Origin: Sulfitobacter sp. M39
Lineage (GTDB): Bacteria > Pseudomonadota > Alphaproteobacteria > Rhodobacterales > Rhodobacteraceae
Reading direction: 5' to 3'
DNA length: 64,000 nucleotides
Assembly (NCBI RefSeq): GCF_021735935.1
Contig: NZ_WMDZ01000002.1
Location: forward strand, 1-64,000
Position numbers and translations under genes: made by a program. Below, piece by piece: positions 60,867 through 64,000 of the stretch. A model generated the notes under the pieces. The model searched no databases and was not told the DNA's origin. It saw only the letters and a list, made by a program, of their open reading frames with translations. The stretch's first letter is position 1. Each line of letters begins with the position of its first letter.

Positions 60867-61288
60867 AAAACACCATTAGGCTCGCCGCGGTCTTGCTCGC
60901 CACAACGGTCTCTCCCGTTTCGGCGGAGAGCGACTTGCGCATGGGCGAGCGTCTCTATCAGGAGAATTGTGCCAGTTGCCATGGCGCAAACCTGGAGGGG
61001 CAGCCTGATTGGCGCACCCGATTGCCGAACGGCAGATTGCCTGCCCCGCCGCATGATGCGTCGGGTCATACCTGGCATCATACGGACCGCGTATTGTTCG
61101 ACATCGTGAAACGCGGACCGGCGGCGATTGTCGGGGCCGGTTATGAAAGCGACATGCCCGGATATGAGGGCGTACTGACAGATGACGAAATCACGTCGAT
61201 CGTCGACTACATCAAGAGCACCTGGCCCGACAAAGAACGTGCCTTTCAGAGTGAGCGGACCCGCGAGGACCAGCAAGCACAGCCATGA
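60863..61288 (+). CDS. c-type cytochrome
   Basis: 141 residues. Signal peptide (cleavage after SPVSA), heme site CASCH in GERLYQENCASCHGANLEGQP, and an axial Met candidate in ESDMPGYEGVLTDDEITSIVDYIKSTW. Single-heme cytochrome, probably periplasmic, possibly the electron acceptor of the copper oxidase chain. It overlaps the next gene by ATGA. Confidence 0.92.
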   Translation: MKNTIRLAAVLLATTVSPVSAESDLRMGERLYQENCASCHGANLEGQPDWRTRLPNGRLPAPPHDASGHTWHHTDRVLFDIVKRGPAAIVGAGYESDMPGYEGVLTDDEITSIVDYIKSTWPDKERAFQSERTREDQQAQP

Positions 61289-61881
61289 CCAGCTATCGTG
61301 ACAATATGACTGTTCCCACGCCCCGCCGGAGAAATCTCGGCTTTGTGCTGGCGCCCGTCGTGGCTTTGGCCCTTATGGTCCTGTTTGGCTGGGGGCTTTT
61401 CAGCGAGGGCGATGATCTGCCGTCCGCGCTTATCGACAAGCCTGTACCGGAGTTTGCACTCGCTCCGGTGCTCGGCCGCGAGGAAGGTCTTTCGACGCAG
61501 GACCTGATCGGCCATGTTTCGCTGGTGAACGTCTTTGCCTCGTGGTGTGTGCCCTGCCGCGCCGAACATCCGCTATTCATGGAATTGAGCGCCACGGGCG
61601 AAGTGCCGCTCTACGGGATCAACTACAAGGATCCGCCCGAACAGGCGCGCGCCTGGCTAGACGAACTGGGTGATCCCTACACCCGCATCGGGGCCGACAT
61701 AAACGGACGTGCGGGCATCGAGTGGGGTGTTTACGGCGTGCCTGAAACCTATGTCATCACTTCCGACGGCACCATTGCCTACCGCCATGTCGGCCCCATC
61801 ACGCGAGCGATTCTGGAGGAAACCCTTTTGCCGATCGTCCGTGATCTGAAAACCCAAGCCGGCAAGGAGCCAACGCCATGA
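61285..61881 (+). CDS. DsbE/CcmG-like periplasmic thioredoxin
   Basis: 198 residues with one membrane anchor (VLAPVVALALMVLFGWGLF) and a thioredoxin fold with the CcmG layout: FASWCVPCRAEHP (CVPC), YGINYKDPPEQARAWLDELGDPYTRIG, GVYGVPETYVIT. It reduces apocytochrome or Sco thiols. It overlaps both neighbours, which are a cytochrome and a second thioredoxin. Confidence 0.92.
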   Translation: MTSYRDNMTVPTPRRRNLGFVLAPVVALALMVLFGWGLFSEGDDLPSALIDKPVPEFALAPVLGREEGLSTQDLIGHVSLVNVFASWCVPCRAEHPLFMELSATGEVPLYGINYKDPPEQARAWLDELGDPYTRIGADINGRAGIEWGVYGVPETYVITSDGTIAYRHVGPITRAILEETLLPIVRDLKTQAGKEPTP

Positions 61882-62390
61882 AATATCTCAAAACGGCGCT
61901 GCTCGTCTGGGCATTGTCCGTCGGCACGGCGTTTGCCGGGCCGCAAGGCTTCGCACTGCACGACACGCCGCAGCCGGTGATCAATGTGCGCTACGAGACC
62001 GAGGACGGCAGCCGTGGGGACATGGAGGATTTTCGTGGCAAGGTGATCCTCGTGAACGTTTGGGCAACCTGGTGCGTCCCCTGCCGGGAAGAGATGCCGA
62101 CGCTGGATGCACTTCAGGCGGAACTTGGCGGCGACCGTTTCGAGGTTGTCGCCCTGTCCATCGACAGGGCCGGGTCGCCCGTCGTGCGGCGGTTCTACGA
62201 CGAGATCGGTGTCAACAATCTCAAGATGTATGTCGACAAGACCATGCTGTCGATGACCGCGCTGCGCACCGTCGGTCTGCCGACAACGATCCTGATCGAC
62301 GCGCAGGGGCGGGAGCTTGGGAGACTGGTCGGCCCGGCCGAATGGGATGATCCCGAGATGGTCTCCTTCTTGCGAGGCTTTATCGAATAA
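61878..62390 (+). CDS. TlpA-like periplasmic thioredoxin
   Basis: 170 residues, signal peptide (cleavage after GTAFA), then FRGKVILVNVWATWCVPCREEMPTL (CVPC) and VGLPTTILIDAQGRELGR. TlpA proteins reduce Sco and the CuA centre of oxidases. A Sco gene lies 373 bases downstream. Confidence 0.92.
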   Translation: MKYLKTALLVWALSVGTAFAGPQGFALHDTPQPVINVRYETEDGSRGDMEDFRGKVILVNVWATWCVPCREEMPTLDALQAELGGDRFEVVALSIDRAGSPVVRRFYDEIGVNNLKMYVDKTMLSMTALRTVGLPTTILIDAQGRELGRLVGPAEWDDPEMVSFLRGFIE

Positions 62391-62472
62391 GCGCCCCTGA
62401 AAGAGCGCCGCCCGCCCTTGACCGCCCAGTTATCAGAATGACCAGTACTCAAACTTCAGAAGGATTTTCCGG

Positions 62473-62763
62473 ATGACCGACATATCATCTTCCAACGATG
62501 CGGGTGCCGCCGACATCGAAAGCGCAGGCAACTGGCCCCGGTGGTTGACGCGCAGACGACTGCTGTTCGTCGGTGCGGCAACCGTTATGGGCGGCGGCAT
62601 GGCGCTGAACTGGGGATGGCTCACCGCGATCGGTCTCGCGCCTGTCTTGGTTTCGCTGGCACCCTGTGCCGCGATGTGCGGGCTCGGTCTGTGCATGAAG
62701 GGCGGGTCCGGCGGGAAATGCGACGATGCGGGTGGTGGCAAGCCCGATCAATCCGAAAGGTGA
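62473..62763 (+). CDS. Small Cys-containing membrane protein
   Basis: 96 residues with a cggatg... start after a gaaggatt site. One or two hydrophobic helices (LLFVGAATVMGGGMALNWGWL and AIGLAPVLVSLAPCAAMCGLGLCM) carry three Cys, followed by a Gly-rich tail. It overlaps the Sco gene by one base (TGATG). Similar small proteins are common in copper loci; role unknown. Confidence 0.72.
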   Translation: MTDISSSNDAGAADIESAGNWPRWLTRRRLLFVGAATVMGGGMALNWGWLTAIGLAPVLVSLAPCAAMCGLGLCMKGGSGGKCDDAGGGKPDQSER

Positions 62764-63467
62764 TGCAGTTGATTGTCTATCTGACCCGGCGCGCCGCCTT
62801 GGCGACATTTGCGGCCACGATCGCCTTTCCGGCCTCCGCCGATCATCCGGGTGAAAATCTGGATGCCCGGATGTTCGAGATGGAGCCATACTTCCAGGCC
62901 ATCGACGCGGCACAGGCCCCGGATTTCGAGTTGCAGAATGCGGAGGGCAATCCTGTGCGCTTGGCGGATTTCAGCGAAAGGGTCGTCATCCTGCATTTCA
63001 TCTACGCCAACTGCCCGGATATCTGCCCGCTCCATGCGGAAAAGATCGCGGCGGTCCAGGCTTCGATCAACGACGGGCCGATGAGGGATCTGGTGCAATT
63101 CATCTCGATCACAACCGATCCCGTGAATGACACGCCGGACGTTCTGCGCGACTACGCGGACCGGCATGGGCTCGATCCGAGCAACTGGGTCATTCTGACC
63201 AAACGGCCCGATCAGAGCGACGACGCGACGCGCCTTGTGGCGCGGGACTATGGGCTCGAGTTCACCACGACCGCCGACAGCGACATGATGATGCACGGTG
63301 CGGTCACCCATGTCGTGGATATCGGCGGGCGGTTCGCCGCAAAGTTCCATGGCATGGATTTCAAGAATGTGAACCTGATCCTCTATGTCAGCGAGTTGAT
63401 CAACAATGCCCAGCATCGACGCCGGGAACGCAGTTGGTGGGACCGGGTGACAGGGGTGTTTCAATGA
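62763..63467 (+). CDS. SCO1/SenC copper chaperone
   Basis: 234 residues. Tat-like or Sec signal (LTRRAALATFAATIAFPASA), then the Sco thioredoxin fold with copper ligands in HFIYANCPDICPLHAEK (CxxxC) and the distal His in MMMHGAVTHVVDI. It delivers copper to or reduces CuA sites. The stop overlaps the next gene by ATGA. Confidence 0.93.
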   Translation: MQLIVYLTRRAALATFAATIAFPASADHPGENLDARMFEMEPYFQAIDAAQAPDFELQNAEGNPVRLADFSERVVILHFIYANCPDICPLHAEKIAAVQASINDGPMRDLVQFISITTDPVNDTPDVLRDYADRHGLDPSNWVILTKRPDQSDDATRLVARDYGLEFTTTADSDMMMHGAVTHVVDIGGRFAAKFHGMDFKNVNLILYVSELINNAQHRRRERSWWDRVTGVFQ

Positions 63468-63955
63468 GTGTCACCGCGACTGGCGTCATGCCATCTTCGG
63501 CGGATGGAATATCCCTGACAGCGCTACGTCGGTATTTTTCGGTAATCATCCCGGCCAATCTGATCTGGGAGTTCGCCCATATGCCGCTCTACACGATCTG
63601 GAACGAGGGCACCTGGGGTGAGATCGTCTTCGCCGCGGTTCATTGCACGGGTGGCGACATCCTGATTGCCATGAGCGCGCTGGTGCTTGCCTTGATGCTG
63701 ACCGGCCGTGGCTGGCCCTTCGTGGCTCCGACGCGACGCTCGGTAACCGTCCTGACGGTGGTGTTCGGGTTGGGATATACGCTGTTCAGCGAATGGCTCA
63801 ACATCGTGATCCGCGCGGCTTGGGCCTATTCGGACCTGATGCCGATCATTCCGGTCCTCGATGCAGGGCTGTCGCCCGTGCTGCAATGGATCGTAATCCC
63901 GCTGATTGCCTTCTGGTGGGCGGCGCGACCCTTCAGCGCCGAGCATAAAGCATGA
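63464..63955 (+). CDS. Polytopic membrane protein
   Basis: 163 residues from MSVTATGVMPSSADG with four likely helices (YFSVIIPANLIWEFAHMPLY, GGDILIAMSALVLALMLTG, SVTVLTVVFGLGYTLFSEWL, LQWIVIPLIAFWWAA). Conserved-looking WEFAHMPLYTIW and AVHCTGGD place His and Cys near the membrane. No named family known to me. It lies between Sco and a CcdA-like gene, overlapping both. Confidence 0.75.
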   Translation: MSVTATGVMPSSADGISLTALRRYFSVIIPANLIWEFAHMPLYTIWNEGTWGEIVFAAVHCTGGDILIAMSALVLALMLTGRGWPFVAPTRRSVTVLTVVFGLGYTLFSEWLNIVIRAAWAYSDLMPIIPVLDAGLSPVLQWIVIPLIAFWWAARPFSAEHKA

Positions 63956-64000
63956 TGGATATTTCCGGCATCGGCATCTTCGCGGCCTTTCTGGCGGGGG
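63952..64000 (+). CDS. Start of a membrane protein, perhaps CcdA/DsbD-like
   Basis: Only 16 codons are in the window: MMDISGIGIFAAFLAG. The opening resembles CcdA-type thiol transporters, which would fit the thioredoxin genes upstream. The start overlaps the previous stop (ATGA). Confidence 0.45.
   Translation, partial: MMDISGIGIFAAFLAG

Noticed and set aside
1..64000. CRISPR arrays, rRNA and tRNA genes
   Set aside because: No regularly spaced direct repeats and no tRNA cloverleaf or rRNA-like sequence were noticed by eye; a covariance search would be decisive.

Overview
The window reads as part of a large low-copy plasmid of a Rhodobacterales (Roseobacter-group) alphaproteobacterium. The evidence is a repABC replication and partition operon, a VirB-type conjugation apparatus with the small accessory genes usual in that group, a VirD2-like relaxase with MobC and TraG, high-GC backbone genes, and many insertion sequences. 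This assignment rests on recognising gene families and gene order; no search was run.

Layout. 1-0.33 kb: truncated Tat-exported L,D-transpeptidase under a MerR-type promoter. 0.57-1.67 kb: IS30-family element. 1.7-15.5 kb: conjugation locus with two lytic transglycosylases, VirB2, B3, B4, a small lipoprotein, VirB5, B8, B9, B10, B11, a DUF4177 protein, a small exported protein and VirB6, mostly joined by stop/start overlaps and ended by a strong hairpin. 15.8-24.9 kb: accessory genes (DUF2087, GFA-type enzyme, an AT-richer island with a methyltransferase, a 27-residue peptide and an ATP-grasp ligase, a DUF192 operon, a decayed IS3 element, GNAT acetyltransferase, a MITE, a uracil-DNA glycosylase). 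25-30 kb: ArdC-like antirestriction protein, then an AAA+ ATPase/subtilase pair. 30.4-35.9 kb: TraG, relaxase, MobC and a hairpin-rich probable oriT. 36.6-42 kb: a truncated DUF2493 gene and a truncated RTX-like gene joined by an IS3 element that itself carries an IS110 element. 42-48 kb: integrase remnant, a membrane protein/AraC-GyrI/DUF1801 operon, a decayed second ardC, and a toxin-antitoxin pair. 48.3-51.8 kb: repC, repB, repA. 52-54.3 kb: serine resolvase and a DUF1612/HTH protein. 54.4-64 kb: metal and redox island.

How it works together. repABC gives replication and segregation, with three parS-like palindromes lying inside the rep genes and a predicted counter-transcribed RNA before repC. 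VirB, TraG, relaxase and MobC supply self-transfer. ArdC, the toxin-antitoxin pair and possibly the ATPase/protease pair help establishment or defence. The metal island combines a CsoR-type repressor, an MFS exporter with a His-rich tail, HupE-like and His-rich proteins, a multicopper oxidase, DUF411, a c-type cytochrome, two periplasmic thioredoxins and a Sco protein, which fits copper (perhaps also nickel) handling in the envelope.

The best candidate for something undescribed is the small methyltransferase / membrane protein / 27-aa peptide / ATP-grasp cluster at 17.06-19.5 kb, which looks like a graspetide-type RiPP locus. The AAA+/subtilase pair is second.
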